Numbered from the stretch's first letter, positions 31,640-45,312 are shown. The stretch: 64,000 bases of DNA from Gnetum montanum (GCA_015680685.1 MNCI01002923.1:1068959-1132958); one strand, 5' to 3'. Numbers and translations: made by a program. Notes: generated from the sequence alone by a model not told the origin.

Positions 31640-32930
31640 TATATGATCATGACCCAAGAAGGAAAGGTTTCATCAATTATAGAAGGCCCCTCCCACAATG
31701 TTTGAAATTTGGTTTTCTAAGGTATGTGTGTGGTATTCTAGTAGAGAACTTTATCTCCCAGTTGAAATTTTACTTTCCATACTCTAAGATCATTACATTG
31801 CTTGTTGAATGCCTTGTGTACTTCCTTCAAAGATAGGCCTACCAATTGATTTTTGTCTAGCATGTTGAGGTTGATTAGTGTTTCTTTTTGTGCTAGACTT
31901 AGGTGAAGATTTAGATCACATGTTGTTAAGAATGTATAGAGCTCAGATTGAATTGGGAGTGTTGAAACTTTTCTATACACTAACTCTTAGGAAGAGTAGC
32001 CAATAGGGAGATTCCATGTTGAGCAGTAGGCCTAAAGGGAATTATTGAGTTTTCTACTCTAGTCTCTCCTATATTTGCTAATAGTTCATATTAGAATCTT
32101 TGTAATCTCCCTGTTAGTTATCTTTTCTTGATCATTGGCTTGGGGTTGATAGGATGTTGTTAATTTATGTTCAACCCCAAGCGTTGCATGAGTTTTCGAA
32201 AAGTGGCACCTATAAAATGGGTTTCATTATCAGAAATCAATGCATGTGGCACCCCAAACCTATTCACACAATTTTGTTATACAAATCAAGTAGTAGTGGA
32301 TGATGTACAATTAGTGATAGTTGTTGCTTCTACCCATTTGATACAGTAGTCAATGGCAACAATTATATACACCTTCCCATTGGACATGGGTGTGATGGGG
32401 CCCATGAAATCTATGCCCTATATGTCAAAGGATTCCAATGGTTGAATCCACTATTAAGAACCCTCCATTCATGTGGTCATTCCACCATCTCATTGACAGC
32501 ATTCACAAGATTGGACAAATTGATGGATTTTCCAAAATATTATGGGCCAATAGTATCCTACCATCAGGATTTTTATGGATGTGCATCTCCCAACATAGTG
32601 GCATCAACAAGGCCCTTCACAAGTGTCCTAGAGAACATGAAATTGATCTACATTAGGTACACACTAGGAAACCAAGCCATCAGCACATACCTTGTAAAGG
32701 TGTCTATTGATTTCCATGAAGCACTTAGCTTGATGAAAAGATTATTATTTCTTCCTGTGGTCCAAATCTTGTGGCATCTCTTGAGTGAGAAGATAAGTAA
32801 GGATGACACCATACCATTTTGGTTCTGTAAGAATTTTTTCATTTATTGTAGTGGCAAAGAGGAGTTCATCAAAAAATAGATTAGATAATGAGCTTTCCTC
32901 CTCTTTGTTATCCCATCATAATTGAGACAA
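31640..32930 (-). pseudogene. Integrase of E
   Basis: Minus-strand frames show a segment like the zinc-binding domain (about 32700-32500), then the core with GIDFMGPITPMSNGKVYIIV and AIDYCIKWVEA (about 32430-32340), then FGVPHALISDNETHFIG (about 32270-32210), where the usual SDNGTHF has G changed to E. A C-terminal open frame (31980-31738) ends KFQLGDKVLY, the usual end segment. This is Athila/Tat type. Several frameshifts and stops make it inactive. Confidence 0.9.
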
Positions 32931-32999
32931 GTGATCAGTGATCACATTCTCAGTCCCCTTTCGATCCACCATTGTAAGATTGAACTCCTATAAGATCAC

Positions 33000-34565
33000 T
33001 AGCCATCATATGACATGGGGCTTACCATTGACTTGTTCTTGAGGAATGGATGGCACTATGATCAGTGTGCACAAACACTTTATATCCAAGTACATAGTGC
33101 TTGAACTTTTCTAGAGCATACACCAGTACCATCAATTCTTTTTTTGTGGTGGTGTAATTAATTTGTGCATCCACAATTATTCAACTTGCATAATGGATGT
33201 AATATGAACATTTCTTATCATCCAACTATGTAAGCATAGCTCCCAAGGTAAATTTATATGCATTCATCATAATATGGAATGGTCTAGACCAGTTTGGTGC
33301 CCATAGAATTGGAGTTTCTGTGAGTTTTTCCTTTAGCTATTAGAATGCATGTTCACACTCCTTGGTCCAGATGAATGAAGAATCTTTCTTTGTAAGCTCA
33401 ACCAATGATTTTATGATCTTAAATAAATTCTCTATGAATTGCCAGTAGCAACCAGTGTGTCCAAGGAATGAACAAACTTCTTTAATAGTTTATGGTTGAC
33501 GAGTGATTCCTTGGGTGATCCTTATCTTTTTAGCTTCTACCTCAATCCCTTCTTGTGAAATTTTGTGCTCCAATATAATGTCCTCTTGGACCATGAGATG
33601 AATTTTTTGCCAATTGAGTTGTAGATTTATCTCTACACATCTTTTCAATACTTGATCAAGGCAGTCCAAGGCTTGCTCAAATGTAGTGCCATAAGTGGAG
33701 AAGTCATCCATGAAGACTTCCACTCTACTACCTATTTTTTGTTGAAATATACTTAAGACCAGACATTAAAAAGTGGTAGGACTATTGCATAGGCCAAAAG
33801 ACATCTTGTGATATGCAAAGGTCCTCCAAGGACTTGTGAATGTTGTTTTGGCCTAATATTTTGGTGCAATCTAAATTTCATTATACCCACTATAACCATC
33901 CAAAAAACTATAATAATAATGTTTAGATATGGTTTCCAATACCTAATCAATGAATGACAATAAAAATGATCTTTGAATGTTTCCATGCTTAATAGCCTAA
34001 ATTTAATGCAAACCCACCATTTTCCACCTCTCTTTCACACTATGATGAGTGGATTGAACCACTTGCTATCTACAATGGGGTAGATGAACCCTACCTTAAG
34101 AAGTTTCTCAATCTTCTTCTTAATAATTTACTTCAATTTTAGTTTCAATAAACATTGTGGTTACCTCCTTGGTTTGATGGATGAATTAGTGTAAATGCAG
34201 TGCTAGCATATTCATGGATCAATTCCAATGAGTTCAAGATATGACTAGGCAAAGGTTGTTGGCCATTTGTTGATCACTCTTAACAGTTTTGCTTTCTATT
34301 TAGTAGCAAGTTTGGCATTGCACATGAATGGCTTGCTATTTTTTAAGAATGAATATTCTAGGTTAATAGGAAAAGTTTTTAGCTCTATGGGCTCTTGTTT
34401 AAAATTCTTAGGGATCTCCAACTCTCCCCAATTGGTATCATCATTCCCATCATTAGAGAGTTGATCATGAACTTGCTTAAGTTCATCCATGCCTATAACA
34501 TAGGTGCATGTCAAGCTCTCAGCAAGTTCCATGCATATTATGTTGCTATTAGAATTAGTGGTCAA
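33000..34565 (-). pseudogene. Reverse transcriptase and RNase H of E
   Basis: The pol start is marked by PIELKTFPINLEYSFL (about 34400). Fingers and palm segments follow, such as FLDGYSGYNEI and MSFGLCNSPTTF. The catalytic box FMDDFSTYG begins at 33714 with the two Asp codons at 33708-33703. Downstream come LNWQKIHLMVQEDIILEHKI and an RNase H segment with FVHTDHSAI. These match Athila/Tat polymerases. Stops and frameshifts are present. Confidence 0.92.
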
Positions 34566-34689
34566 CCATTGGGTTCCCTCTTGATTTATGGCTGCTATGT
34601 ATAGACACCTTTGAATATCTACTTCATGTGCATACTACTTTCATGCAAAGATAGATGCTTATTTTATGGACCATAGCTTTTGCACGTAG

Positions 34690-35300
34690 TTGCACCCTAT
34701 ATTATTGTACATGATGCATGCAACTCATTTCTTCTCAATCTTTTTGAATGCATTTTCCTTTGATATCTCTAAGAAAAGATCTATTCTACCCATTCTCGCA
34801 TCAACAGTGCTTAACCATGCCCTTTCTATAATGATTAGGAAATGCACCTTGCAGTTTTCAACCTTGATTACTAGGATATTGATAGGATAATACCATCCAT
34901 AGAAAATAATCACAGCATCTTCGACCAATCCCAATGGAATAATAATGGACTAGTCTACCAATTCTAATTTGATATTGATCTTCTTAAGAGGTGGCAAGTT
35001 CTAGGCAATGTACTAATTCTAATATGATATTGCTCTTCTTGAGAAATCAAGTTCATATCAAAATTGAAATTAAGAAGAGCTTTACATGGTTTATTCCTAG
35101 CAATCTATAGATAGATAAGAGGGCTTCCAGGATTATCCAATTTCCTAGGAAGGTTACCACCCTAGATCCAATCAGATACATCATGGATGAGCATAATAAT
35201 ATGGATTTTGGGTGATGTTTGGTTTGGAGGGGACCCAATGGAATGATTTGTAAAGGATGAAGTAGGAGCAGGGTATTCATCTACCTGAGTCTGTGAGGGC
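34690..35300 (-). pseudogene. Protease region of E
   Basis: A minus-strand frame at 34934-34725 encodes GWYYPINILVIKV and IIIERAWLSTVDARMG, homologous to the protease region of A and D. The active-site segment upstream reads NFNFD-MNLIS where A has DLG and D has DSG, so the catalytic Asp is lost. Confidence 0.75.
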
Positions 35301-35679
35301 TTAGTAGGACTATTACATTAGGAAAATGATCTTTTATGACCATGAGGTTCCAAACCCCTCGATTGATAAACCGATTGTAGATTGATGGCCCTGGTAGCAT
35401 TACGTTGTTGCAGTTGAGATAGAAGTTCATCCTAGATGGATGGAGTAGTTAGTAGTTGTTTTGAGGGTGGAGGAACATGTGTAGAAATAGGATAAGGATA
35501 AGGATAAAATGTGGCATCCCTCCTGGAATGTGGAGAGTGAACTCTATAGTATTTAGGATGGTAGTGATGTTGGAAAGAAGAAATGTGACTAGAAGAGTTA
35601 CGTGGAGATATGGGTTGTTGAACATAATAGCCATATGGATATGGTTATTGATAAGAGTGCTAATACCTTAGTGGTGACA

Positions 35680-37614
35680 TCCCCATGACTATGGTTGATG
35701 CCACTATTGATATTATTTGTATGGTTTCAGTGGAGTTCCACTTGAATAATATTGTTGTTGTTGATGGAACTTCCTAGGATTACCTTGAGGATAAGGCAAC
35801 CTTATAGGTGCTTTTCTTCTTGTTAGTCATGGATTTAGAGCATACACCCTAGAATCCTATAAGTGTGACACAATGGGGTAACATCCCTTAGGATGTTTAT
35901 ATTAGCAAATGTCACATCCACCATCATCATTTAACTTAGTTTCTGCAACTTCATCTACTATAGCAATTTTTCCCTTACCCCTTTGGTAGGCATGTTCAGC
36001 TTCTTTTCTCCTCCTACAGTCATGATTACTACTCTGATCTCTTGATTCTTTATCAATTTTCAAAGTATATTGGAATTTTTCATCCAACAAATCCCACATT
36101 TTGTCTACCTTAGCCAAAATTTTAAACATAGACTTTTGGATCGACAAGGTCTTTCTATTTACCACCTCTTCAAGAGGTGATTCCTCCTTACTATCACAAA
36201 ATTGGACATTCCTCTTTCTAATGAAGGGAACCTTGTTGTATTCATCTACACTTTCATGTTTTCTCAACTCTTCTTCCTCTTTTTCTACTTGCTCAATTAG
36301 CCTTTGAATCTAATGGACTTTAAGTTTGGATAGTATCCCTTGGGGATAGACCCCAAGAGTTTTTCTCATTTCTAATCTAAGCCCATCTATGATATGGTGA
36401 AGTTGTTCCCACTGATAATAATCATGGCCAAGGCATCGATGCATGAGAGAATAGTATTTGCCCATGGAAATGTCCAAGGGTTCATGGTTTTCTTGCATCC
36501 ATCCTTGGATTTGCCTTATGAGATTAGAAACTCTAGAGTACATCTAATACTTATTGTTGAATAGCTTGAGCATTGTACTCCACCTGCAAATGAACTCTAG
36601 CTCTAAGGACTAGCACTAGCTTTCTACTTCCTTGATGAGTGTCCTAGGAAATAGCTTTAGTTTCTACCAATCATTTTTTATATTTTTTAAGGTGATCAAA
36701 ATTATATCCTTCCTCAAATCTAGGAATATTGTTCATATCAAGTCATCTAATCTGACTATTTTTCACATGCCTAGTTGGAATTTTTATAACCTCTACAATA
36801 TTTAGCATGCTTTGAGTTGTTAGCAAAGGCTCATCATCATCATTATTTTGTTGTCGCTAATGATGTCTTTTGTTACCCCTTCAATTATTGTGGGCCTAGT
36901 TATCATCATTCTTATCTCATTTTTCACCTCCATCATGATTGGTCCTTCTATGATGTTTTTTAGAACTAGAAGAGGAAGAAGATGCATATGAAGAGGGTGA
37001 AGAGGAAGGAGGACTACTATCATCATGGTATCTATCAATGCCCCTTTCGTTTTCACAGCCACATTAATCAGTGTTCTTATCATCTTGACACTTGTTTGAG
37101 CCCTTTCCTTGACTACCATCTTTACTTGAACCTAGATTGTTAATAGTGGACCACAAATTTAGGGCCACACCTACGTCACTAGTAACAAGGGGTGGAGAAT
37201 TTTCATGCTGAAAGCCCCTAGAGGGAGAGTCCTTATTGTCTTCTTGGTCAAGTAGGAACAAGGGATTGGTGAACCATTTTCCCTTTGCAAACTCATGGTG
37301 TTTCTACTAGTGTTGATCTCTCCTACATTTTAATTTAGTGGGATGGTATTCTAGGTAGTTGTAAGCATGCACAACGTACTCCTCTTGAAGATCTTGGATG
37401 CCTAACTTCTTAAGAGTTTGAAGTAGCATCATAGGCATAGATCGATTAAGAGGCATTACAATGTTGCCTTCCATGTTACACCATCGTAGTTGCTCATCCT
37501 AATGCAAGATGATGTTGAAATCAAGTACATACTCCTCTGGATGAGTATATAGCACTTTGCATTTTTGGGGGACTATTGGTTTAGCATCATCATGCCTGTG
37601 ACAAGAAGACATTT
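35680..37614 (-). pseudogene. gag of E
   Basis: Start ATG at 37614 (MSSCHRHDDA). Segments include a Ser/His/Asp-rich stretch (about 37260-36820), the capsid domain (about 36700-36310, with LGHDYYQWEQLHHIIDGL and TLGVYPQG), a charged linker (36267-35940) and a knuckle region near 35920-35890 (GGCDIC...HPKGCYP). Domain order and the start match A and D. Confidence 0.88.
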
Positions 37615-37747
37615 TGCAATACAAATAAAATTTCAATGTGCTTATGTGATTATATTATATGTGAGAATGATGTTGACCCTAGGGTTCATCCAATGATGCT
37701 AATGATATTTACTAATCTTAGATAGTGCACATTTCAAACAAAAAGAG

Positions 37748-37765
37748 TCCCCAACAATGACACCA
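37748..37765 (-). other. Primer-binding site of E (tRNA-Asp type)
   Basis: On the minus strand, TGGTGTCATTGTTGGGGA, four C-to-T or G-to-A changes from the tRNA-Asp complement, one base inside the LTR. Confidence 0.8.
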
Positions 37766-37766
37766 A

Positions 37767-38705
37767 TGATGAGCAATGAAGGGTACCCCTACATCAAAAC
37801 ATATGAACCATGAAGCGTTCATGTGAACTCTATGTCTTCTAGCATACTATTCTTCTAGGAAGTAAACTTTGTCCTAATAGGCATTTGTTGTCTTCTCAAT
37901 TACACTTGTGATGTACAAAGGTACGATTAAGAGTAATCGAGGCATCTGAATTTTTTTATTTTATGATTTATAATCTTAGTTCTTAAAATAGAGAATTCAA
38001 GTATTTTGATAACTAATTTAATTTAACTAATTAACTAATCTCTAACTCATCCTAACATAAGCATCTAGTGCTACTTTTCTACATGGTATAAACCCACGTA
38101 TCCACTACTAGGGTTACCAAGTGCTATGCTATTGGGAAAACCAAGCAATAATGCTATTGGAATTACCAAGCAAATATGTGTTTATGATTGAAGCCATCAT
38201 ACTTATGTGTTTAATCTATTTAGCTTAACTAATTAACTAGTTACTTGAAGTCTAATTTAGCTTAATTAATTTCATAATTAATGAAAAATAAATGCATAAA
38301 TAAAGTATTAATCTAATCCAAGTGTTTCAAGGTTTGATCAAAAAGCTTATCTTTATTGCCATTCACACTGGTGTAGTTCAAGTACAAAAATGTTTGAATA
38401 AAGATCTATACACTTTCTAACTCTTACTGCAAGTACTCAAAGAAATATTCTAACTCTCAAATGGAAAGAGTACAAGATCTTTGCTACAATTATTTCTTGA
38501 CATCCATAAAAATGGTTGGTGAGTACGTATTTATAGTTTTTATTTTAGAGCTATGTCGACAAGGCCCCATAGACACAGCAAATGCTACATTGACATGGCT
38601 CCATCAATAGGGCAACACCATGTAGATAGGGCCATGTCAACAAGGCCCCATCAACGAGGCCATATCAATAGGGGCTCATCAATGTGACATAATGATGATT
38701 CATCA
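37767..38705 (-). repeat. 5' LTR of E
   Basis: Plus-strand ends TGATGAGCAA and ATTCATCA. TATTTATA at 38529-38536 is the TATA box on the minus strand. In place of the GATATC array it has several diverged copies of a GCCATGTCAACAAGGCCCC-type unit at 38560-38690. Confidence 0.85.
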
Positions 38706-40689
38706 TATAGGAAATTTAATGTTTGATGTTATTATTATCATTATTATTAACTTCATCAATCATTAGGGATGTATAAACTATGGATCTCTATGTACTTAGA
38801 CACTCTATATTTGATGAATTTTAGTAGTGAAAATTTATTTCAGATTAACTATTAATAGGATTCATGTTATATTTTAATTGTTATGATGCTAGTGATAGAA
38901 GCTTGGAGTCATTTCTTTACTGATGGCCTATCTTACTTTGTGCACCTTAGCCACTTGGTATTGTTGGTTTAGCTTTAACTCACCATATTGTGTATTGCCT
39001 TTTTTGCAAAATCTTAAGCCTATTCACCAACTAGTCAAATAGAAGGTTTTAACATAGATATGGGGTAATGTAAAAGGTAAGATGCAATTTTATTTATACC
39101 ACACTAGATTTAATAAAATAAACTATAGAAGCTCACTATCTCTTAGCTATTATTTCCATCAAGTATCGAAAGCCTATTAGAAAGGTTTTCTTAAGTTCTC
39201 ATCATCTTAGAATTGAAAGTGAAAGCTAGATTCGACTCCTCTAAAAAGAACATATTTGTAGGTTGTGCAAATCAGAAGCCCTTGAAGATGAGTTACATGT
39301 GTTTCTTTCTTGTGCTATGACTACCTATTTGAGATATTATTATAATGTTACAACAATAAGCCTGTATGAGTTATGATTTGTTTTTGAGACCCCTGTTGAT
39401 GCTTGGTCAATTTGTAGAGCTTATCTTTATTTTTAATGAAAATGTAATATCTATTCAATAGATGTAATAAATCATCATTTCATTTATGATGGTTTTGTGA
39501 ATGTAACGCTAGAGATATATGTTCTATGAGATGTGTATTAGTAGGCTTATGATTATGCATTAGATGATGCTAGTCATGCTTTTATTAGAATAGCCTTATG
39601 AAGCTTATGATCATGTGCTATGATGATATTTTTATGCTTAGTATATACTTAGCTTTTAGATAATGATAATGATAATAATATTTTTATGAGCATGTATTAT
39701 TTTTATTTGATGTATAGTTGGTTTTATTACATCATAGTTGGCTAAGAGCTTAAGGCTTAAAATCTTTTCCTATCCCTTTTATGTCCTTTTTATCTTCAAA
39801 TATCATAAAAAGGTCATAACACCTATTTCCTAACCATATCCTAGGATGTTTTTATAGAGGGAATTGAGGGGTTGTTATTATTTTAATTAGTTTTTTTAAA
39901 CTTTAGTTTAGTTATTTTTCTCCCAAAAATTGTTGAAAATGCCCTAAATTTCTAAGAATTAATTAAAGAGATACTAAGAAATTGTTACATTTAGAGATAA
40001 AAATAACATTTTTGGTAATAAAAAAACTTAAAGATGAATTAAAAAAACAAAATGTAGAAAAATTCGAAAGAAACAAAAACAAGGTAGAGGAAAAAAGGGA
40101 GAGATGAAAGAAAGAAAAAGATATAGTAAAGAAAAGACTAAAGTGTGGGCACCTAGGACAACTATAAATTAGATTAGATATAAATTATATATACTAAAAT
40201 ATCTAGGATCACATATATAAACTCAAATTTGATGCTTTAAGGATGATTAACAAGAACATGAGCACACTTAAAATTTAACTTTTACTTCCACTATCTACAA
40301 TCTCTATTTTATTCTCATGGTTTAGAATAAAAATTGTCCTTGATTAATGTTGTGACTCTATTCTCAATTTTATGGTCATTATTCATGCATTTCTTTCTAG
40401 CAATATGAGAGCATTATAACAACTACAAACTAGATCATCTGTTTCATTTCTATGTGTAATTATTTGTGGTGGAACTGCATTAAAGAAATAATAGTATCAA
40501 GTTTTAACAGTTTGTATCCTTTTAAAAACATGTACAAAAATTTAGGACTATAGACCTGAAAGGTCAAAAAGTAATTTTTTTAGACTATCATCTATCCTAT
40601 AATATTATATGAATGTGTTGTTTGGGAATCTAGACTCATCGCTAAACTTTGGAAAGATATTGAAAAAGTACAACAAAAAACTCATTGCT
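38706..40689. other. Region between E and F
   Basis: AT-rich, with one LINE-like fragment (see 38980-39440) and otherwise nothing recognisable. A purine-rich stretch lies at 40020-40140. Confidence 0.5.
38980..39440 (+). pseudogene. LINE ORF2 C-terminal fragment
   Basis: The plus-strand translation contains LRIESES then, after two stops, KEHICRLCKSEALEDELHVF and LSCA (39248-39320). The C-x2-C...H...C pattern with E-D-E-x-H is the zinc-binding region seen at the C-terminus of plant LINE reverse transcriptases (zf-RVT-like). Upstream sequence is too decayed to place the RT core. Confidence 0.65.
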
Positions 40690-41377
40690 ATCCTCTTGCT
40701 GCATATGTTAAAATTCTTTTTAAGCCCTCTATGGGGAAGAGGTGATAAGTTCCTATTTTAAAATAAATTCTTTCTTCTATCATCAACTTCCCAAACGTCT
40801 TATCTTCCTTGCCATATGTCCTTTCCAACCAAACTCATTGCACATTGGGGTCTGAACGAGTAGACAACTGAGCAACCTTAGACCCTGTATTCAAAAGGTT
40901 TAATACTTCTGAAATGTCCTACATAGAAAAATCAACTGTCACACCACAAATGTTAATAGTGGTGCCTTGTTTTTTGTTGTGCCAAAATTGGTACATTTCC
41001 CCTAAGTACCAAGCATCGCTTTTAGAGAGGATAGGCCATAATGGAGACCCTATGAGGTGGTCCCTAACAGCCTCAAGAGAAAACTCTATAAAATATTCAA
41101 ATTTTAATTCCATAATCACTGTAGTAAATGTGGTCCTTTTGTGGATAGCCTGAACACAATCTTGGGGCAATGTGAGATGTTGTCTCTATTCAGGAGCTGT
41201 AGTAGCTCCACCTTCTACCTACCTAGACTGTACAATAGCAAGGTCTTCTTGATGAATGCTAAATGATTGTTCCTACTGCTCTGCATGTTTTCTAGCAGGG
41301 ACTTTTTCTCCACCTCTCCTAGGTCATTTGCTTCCACCTTGAGCAGGACCTTCCTGTTATCCATGTTTCAGGGCCAT
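40690..41377 (-). pseudogene. ORF3 of F, N-terminal part
   Basis: Starts at ATG 41377 directly after TGATTGCAG, like B. It contains an open 83-codon stretch (41170-40919) with GSPLWPILSKSDAWYLGEMY and NKKQGTTINICGV, then EDKTFGKL, EERIYFKIGTYHLFP and ILTYAARG before similarity to B ends. Conservation with B at the protein level, despite decay of both, supports ORF3 as a once real gene. Confidence 0.65.
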
Positions 41378-41850
41378 CTGCAATCACATGGGGCCAAGCT
41401 TTAGTAAGGTTGTTTCTGAAGCTGAGTTATACCTTACTAATTTCCTTAATTAATTTATTTTATCTTTGTTTGATGTTACTTGAAATATTATAGTAGTGAG
41501 TCCATTTTACTTGGTTTCCAATTTTAGTTTCTCGATGTACCTAAAGGGATGAAATTATTTTCAGCACAATTATTCCTAATGTTATAGCTAATTACCCTTG
41601 ATAATGTCCTTCGGGTGATGATAAGTTCCAAAAATGTTATGTGCTATTCAGTGTGTGTCCCTCCCCCATGACTAAGCTGAACACTTTGGGTTCAAGTAGG
41701 TTCAAATGGAATTAAAATTGAAGTACCAGCGAGCAAGATATATGTAGAAAAGAAAGGGTCTCACAATTTCAAGTCGTAGAGAAAAATTTCAAAAACTCCC
41801 CCTTGTGAATTTTGGAAAATGATGTTAAGTGTTGCAAGGGGGTTCATCTA

Positions 41851-41935
41851 TATATAACTTGATGGGATGCGATATCACGTATGATACATCGCGTACGGGA
41901 TATTGCATCAACTACGATATCATGTATGTAATATC
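41851..41935 (-). promoter_or_regulatory. Internal promoter-like array of F upstream of ORF3
   Basis: GATATC-like units start at 41871, 41883, 41899, 41916 and 41930, with TATATAA-type sequence at 41851 on their downstream side (minus strand). It is homologous to B 19193-19248 and in the same place relative to ORF3. Confidence 0.55.
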
Positions 41936-41959
41936 TCGGCTTTACTGATATTGGGCATA

Positions 41960-43310
41960 ATGAAAGATACCAAATTTTTTAAGATATTTTTATATTTCTT
42001 TGAAATTGGCATTGTAAACTTAGGAAATTGGGCTATTGTTAAGAGGTTCTAGGGTAATTGAATTAGTTTGAAAGGCACAAATAATTATGATGGTGTGGAA
42101 TATATCAATAAGGACCTTGGATGGGAGAAAAAGGTTATGTGATGGTTCATAGGAACGTTGAATCAGAGGGATAGTAATAAGGGAAAAAAATTGTTGGAAA
42201 TATGCTAAGGGTAATAGATGGTGTGTGTGAGTTGTGTCATGAGTGAAAATTACAAAAGATTACACAAGTGGGTCCTCACCAAAGCAGGTTTCAACCTATA
42301 ATTTCCTTATGTAACCACACTTAGAAGTGTCCATGGGCACTAGAAGGATTAAATGTAATCTACACTGATTCCACAAAACACACACATGTACACATCATAG
42401 GAATGAGGTAAGGATTCTATGCTATACGAGACACAAAAAATAATTACAAGAACAGCGAGATGAGACGGGGTATAGAAAGGATCGTAGAGATTGGGACATG
42501 AGGTAATCAACCCAGGGCACAATGAATCCTACATGAAAAGCATGATTAACGTGTCATTAACCCATCATTCCAAGATCAGGACCAAGTCCATTCCTCTAAT
42601 TAGTGATACTACATTGTTTCATCCCATGATAAGTGACTATGAGAGTACCAAAACAACAAGGCATATGATCACTTGGCATTTTATTCAAGGGAGGAGTGAT
42701 TTTTACTTTGTGGGACTTTTCTTTATTTTTTTCTCTATTTCTTCTTTTTTTTATTACTGAATCCAGAGAAGCTACCAACCTTTAAGCATGGATGCATGGC
42801 TTTCCAATGCGACCTCCTTGAACAACATTGAATTTTTGGGTGCCTTTTAATTATTCTTACTCCCATTTTTCATTAGATCTACAAGGATCTTAGTATAACC
42901 ACATTGTATGATAACTCTCACAGACATCATCAAAGAGAATCCACAAGTTCCCTTGATGTCACATCCTAATCATTCCCTCTTGGTCCATCCTTCTTCATTC
43001 AGGATACAATGAACACAAAATTAATTTTAAGTTTTAGGAATTTCAAGAATGTCACTATACCCTTGAACAAAACCTCTTATTTGTAAAGTGGATGAGTGTG
43101 TGTAATGGGCTCACTGTCCAAATAATTGACCAATTAAGACTCAATAACATAGAACAAACCTCAACCAATGAGCCACATGAGTGTTTTATTTGTAGATGAG
43201 ATTACTTATAAAAGGATAAAAATACAAAAAGATAGAAATGATAAAACAAGAAATTGAAAACTAGAAAACTAGAAAAAAAAAGTTGTAAAATTAAAGAAAA
43301 TGAAAAGTGA
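41960..43310 (-). other. Non-coding region of F
   Basis: Homologous to B 17830-19185. No credible gene. Confidence 0.65.
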
Positions 43311-43319
43311 TTATTAATC

Positions 43320-45312
43320 CTGGTTGTTATTGGAATGGGGGGTATCCCCCATAACTAAATGGGTGAACATGGCAAGGATTAATAAATGGAAGGTGAGGAT
43401 CCTTGCATGTTGGAAGTATTGAAACTTGGTCATACTTACCCCATTGGGGCTCACACACTTGATTAAAGTAAGCATAGTGGGGCAATTTATGAGATGTGGT
43501 TTCCGAATAACGAGTTGACCCACTATGATATTTGGGACCATTAGATGGTATGCAAGGATCAGGATGTTGCCCTCCATGGTTGTATTCATTGGGCCGTATG
43601 GTTGTTGGAGTGTTAATTGGTGGCCCTAATGAAGTAACATGAGGCATTGGGTTTGAAGATAAGGGTGAACCACAAGTATGGACTTGTGTTAAGTTGGAGG
43701 ATGTAGTGGCCTTGGAATTGTGTTGTCTCTTCCTAGGGTTATTTCTAAAGAATGGACGCCTTCGATGTTCCTAAGGTCTCTCACTGCTATTGGCAATAGT
43801 AGCATAAGGAACGTTCATGGGTTGTTGTTGTGGTGCAAACACCTTAGGAACAGTTGGTGGTGATGTAGAAGGAGGGAAAGGATGAGAATTTTGAAAATTA
43901 GAAGTGTGAGGTGCACAAGGTGGTGGTTTTGTTGAGGAAATGGGTTGATAGTATTGAGGAGAATGGTAATGCAGTGAGATAGAGTATGTTGACCTAGTTG
44001 GGGAAACACGATATTGAACTGGATAAGCATTTAAATTTGAATGGTATGAAGGGTGTCTCTAGTTTGGGGGTGACTTCCCCCATGACTAGGATTGTTGCCA
44101 CTGTTATTGAACATAGTATCTCTATACAAACTCTGGATGTAACATGCTTCCCCAATGCTCATATAAATGTAACAAGATTGGGCATTGGCCCTTAGGGTGA
44201 TCATATAGGCCAATGTTGCATTCATACGTATGATCAGCTGTTGAGCTCTTATTTTCTTTATCCCTTCTTCCCAATTATCTAATGATATTTTTTCCTATTT
44301 TTCATGTTGTCAAAACTCTATATCCAATAATATCGATATATTCTCCACACTTTTTTTGTGTCCATTCCAACATCTTATTGATGTTTGCCTCAACTTCCTC
44401 TAATGATTGTTGTATCAACAAAGATGGTTCTTTCCCCTTATGATAGGTTGATTTCTTATTTTTATGATCATGGACTTTTTTTGAGTTGAAATTCTTGTCT
44501 CATTGATGCCTTTCAACACTCTCCCATCTAGCTAATTCTCCTTCTTATTTTTCTACTTGCTTAATAAGCTCTTGGAGTTGATGGATTTGTAGTTCATATA
44601 GTTGACCTTAGGCATACATCCCTAGAATCTCTCTTGTTTCATCACGTAGCCCATCAATGATATGGTACATTAGCCTTTCCTCAGAGAACTCATGGCATGG
44701 ATAGTTGTTTAACAATGCATAATATCTTTCTAAGGCCATGTCCAAGGGTTCATGTTGTGCTTGTTTCCACTCTTGGATTTGTTTCCTCAAGGCTGACACT
44801 CTTGTGTAGGTTTGATATCTTTCGTTACAAATTTCTACCATTGTTGGCCAATGTTGTATTGAATTTGGTTTTAACAATCTATACCATACTTTTTCTTGGC
44901 CAAAGATTGTCAGGAAAGAGAGCTTAAGTTTTTGCCAATCGTTATCAATGTTGTTCCATGTACAGGCATTATAGAAGGCTTGTAAATGTTGATGCGGATC
45001 TAAGTCATACCCTCCTAAGAAATTGGGAAAATTATTTAAATCGAGCTTGGGTAGGTGACTTTCTTTACGATGCCTATGGGAGATTTGAATACCCTATTGT
45101 ATTTTCGTTAGACTTGTAGTGGCCAATAGGGGTTCATCGTCATCCAATAAGTTATGCTTTCTTGCATTGGGATGATGTTGCCTTCATTTATGTTTATAAG
45201 AAACCCCCACCTCTAGTTGTGTACTCCAATATTCATTGTCATATAATTCGTTGGTTCTCTAATGAATTTCCTCACTAGGTGTGGCATTATCATAGTCTTG
45301 TAGGAGAGGCAT
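43320..45312 (-). pseudogene. ORF1 (gag) of F
   Basis: Start ATG 45312 on the minus strand. The capsid domain is open at 44877-44608 (QIQEWKQAQHEPLDMALERY, HIIDGLRDETREILGMYA). The knuckle region lies near 44250-44180. A Pro/His-rich tail follows, ending near 43320 with FSYGGYPPFQ. Frameshifts separate these parts. F is not interrupted at the site where G entered B. Confidence 0.85.

Larger units (their letters stand above)
30200..38705 (-). mobile_element. Element E: Athila/Tat-like retrotransposon with pol
   Basis: Read on the minus strand: LTR (38705-37767), tRNA-Asp primer-binding site, gag (from 37614), protease (about 35300-34700), RT and RNase H (about 34560-33000), integrase (about 32900-31660), then the non-coding 3' region shared with A and D. 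Its 3' LTR is not found next to it; the left edge near 30200 is approximate. All frames are broken. It is the only member of the TGATGA kindred here with polymerase and integrase. Confidence 0.85.
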
